A stretch of DNA of 21,514 nt from UMGS902 sp045580835 (lineage in GTDB: Bacteria > Bacillota > Clostridia > Oscillospirales > CAG-272). Under the pieces are notes generated by a model. It saw nothing but the letters and a program-made list of their open reading frames with translations, had not been told where the DNA came from and made no database searches. This document shows, piece by piece, positions 20,765 to 21,514 of the stretch. The stretch lies in assembly GCA_045580835.1 (NCBI GenBank), contig JAZNOM010000099.1, forward strand, positions 1 through 21,514, written 5' to 3'. Every line of letters starts with the position of its first letter. The stretch's first letter is position 1. Position numbers and translations under genes: made by a program.

Positions 20765-21514
20765 TTATCCAAAAATTGTTAACAAATTCGGTGTAGCAAG
20801 CATGATATAAAGAATCGGTGCAACCGCAATTACACTGTCAAAGCGGTCAAGCACGCCGCCGTGTCCGGGGAAAAGGTGGCTGTAGTCCTTGATATGATAT
20901 CTTCTCTTTATCATCGAAGCGATAAGGTCGCCTATGACCGAAGCGATGCAAAGAATAACCGCGCAGAGGAAAACCCATATATAGTTCGGGCTGAGTTCCT
21001 TGGCAAAGATATGTACGCATCCCGCGTATATCATAAATACGGCGACGCACGAGCAAAGTCCGCCGATAAAGCCTTCTACCGTCTTTTTGGGGCTGATCTC
21101 GGGAATAAGCTTTCTCTTACCGAATTTAACGCCTGCAAAATATGCACCCGTATCCGACACCCACGCCGCGATATATGCAAGCGGGAAAAGGAGCGTACCG
21201 TTTGAAAGGTCTCTTACCGTCACAAAGGACGAAAATCCAAAGGTGATATATATCACTGTTGCCGCCGCCATCATAATTTCGGGAAGCTTTTCTCTCTGCT
21301 TTTCACTCTCAAAGAGTGAGAAGGTAAGCAGAATAAAAATATACACAAAGGTCATGCAGGCGAATATCTTCATAAATCCGTTTGCTTCTTCGGACACGCG
21401 CGTAAGCGATACCGTCAGCACCGAATATACCATAGATGCGAGTGTAAGCTTTACTTTGCCCACAAGACGCATACATCCGAGCAGCTCATACGTTGCAACA
21501 AGTGCAAGCACAGC
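20765..21514 (-). CDS. cdsA: Phosphatidate cytidylyltransferase CdsA, N-terminus cut by window edge
   Basis: CdsA makes CDP-diacylglycerol from phosphatidate and CTP, the branch point of phospholipid synthesis, in the membrane. The visible part, about 249 aa, has several membrane segments and ends with the family signature SMIKRRYHIKDYSHLFPGHG, followed by GVLDRFDS. The region ISPKKTVEGFIGG is also typical. The frame continues past base 21514 (the codon at 21512-21514 is Ala), so the start is outside the window. The stop codon lies 4 nt before the dxr start, so the two are tightly coupled. Confidence 0.96.
   Translation of the reverse strand, partial: AVLALVATYELLGCMRLVGKVKLTLASMVYSVLTVSLTRVSEEANGFMKIFACMTFVYIFILLTFSLFESEKQREKLPEIMMAAATVIYITFGFSSFVTVRDLSNGTLLFPLAYIAAWVSDTGAYFAGVKFGKRKLIPEISPKKTVEGFIGGLCSCVAVFMIYAGCVHIFAKELSPNYIWVFLCAVILCIASVIGDLIASMIKRRYHIKDYSHLFPGHGGVLDRFDSVIAVAPILYIMLATPNLLTIFG

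Noticed and set aside
20776..20785. TTGTTAACAA as a Rex operator
   Set aside because: It is only a 10-bp palindrome inside the cdsA 3' end and lacks the 18-bp TTGTTAA-N4-TTAACAA spacing.

Overview
The window looks like chromosomal core DNA from an anaerobic Clostridia-type Firmicute, probably a gut Oscillospiraceae/Ruminococcaceae-like organism. This is inferred from gene content and gene order, not from any search. The evidence is the cdsA-dxr-rseP-ispG order, the Rex redox repressor, a DnaD-domain/DnaC-like helicase-loader pair, an ECF folate transporter under a tetrahydrofolate riboswitch, a DUF1836 gene, an 8Fe-type ferredoxin beside a Crp/Fnr regulator, strong AGGAGG ribosome binding sites, and many intergenic hairpin repeats. 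Most genes lie on the minus strand. I see no rRNA, tRNA, CRISPR array, prophage or insertion sequence.

Left edge (1-1350): folC (cut by the edge) and folT form a minus-strand folate uptake and retention operon. A THF riboswitch precedes it, with a hairpin that covers the folT ribosome binding site. A terminator ending the next unit sits directly upstream of the aptamer.

1484-7738: a probable long minus-strand unit runs galU, dCMP deaminase, ywlE-like phosphatase, rimI, tsaD, rex, dnaD-like, dnaC-like. It starts at a good promoter upstream of galU and ends at the terminator near 1314-1349. Genes are coupled or overlap, except at two intergenic repeats (6147-6300 and 4060-4216).

7739-9720: a cluster of hairpins; a 63-aa conserved-looking small protein whose start codon lies inside a 12-bp hairpin; a Crp/Fnr regulator; and a divergent ferredoxin. 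The 87-bp divergent region carries two palindromes, one centred at -41.5 of the predicted ferredoxin start site.

9724-12409: a minus-strand operon of a DUF1836 MerR-like regulator, an NfeD-type membrane protein and a flotillin, driven by a perfect TTGACA-N17-TATAAT promoter. A small intracellular class 3 lipase is divergent to it.

13125-17336: pcrA helicase (minus) and a secreted, membrane-anchored 5'-nucleotidase (plus), each bounded by a hairpin terminator.

17335-21514: ispG, rseP, dxr and cdsA (cut by the right edge). These are isoprenoid precursor synthesis (MEP pathway), intramembrane proteolysis and phospholipid synthesis.

A roughly 105-135 bp three-hairpin repeat occurs three times (1321, 9583, 18449), with a possible diverged relative at 6164-6295. 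No clearly new system is evident. The most testable points are the small regulatory structures, namely the hairpin-locked 63-aa gene, the Crp/Fnr-ferredoxin operator geometry, and the DUF1836 operon promoter.
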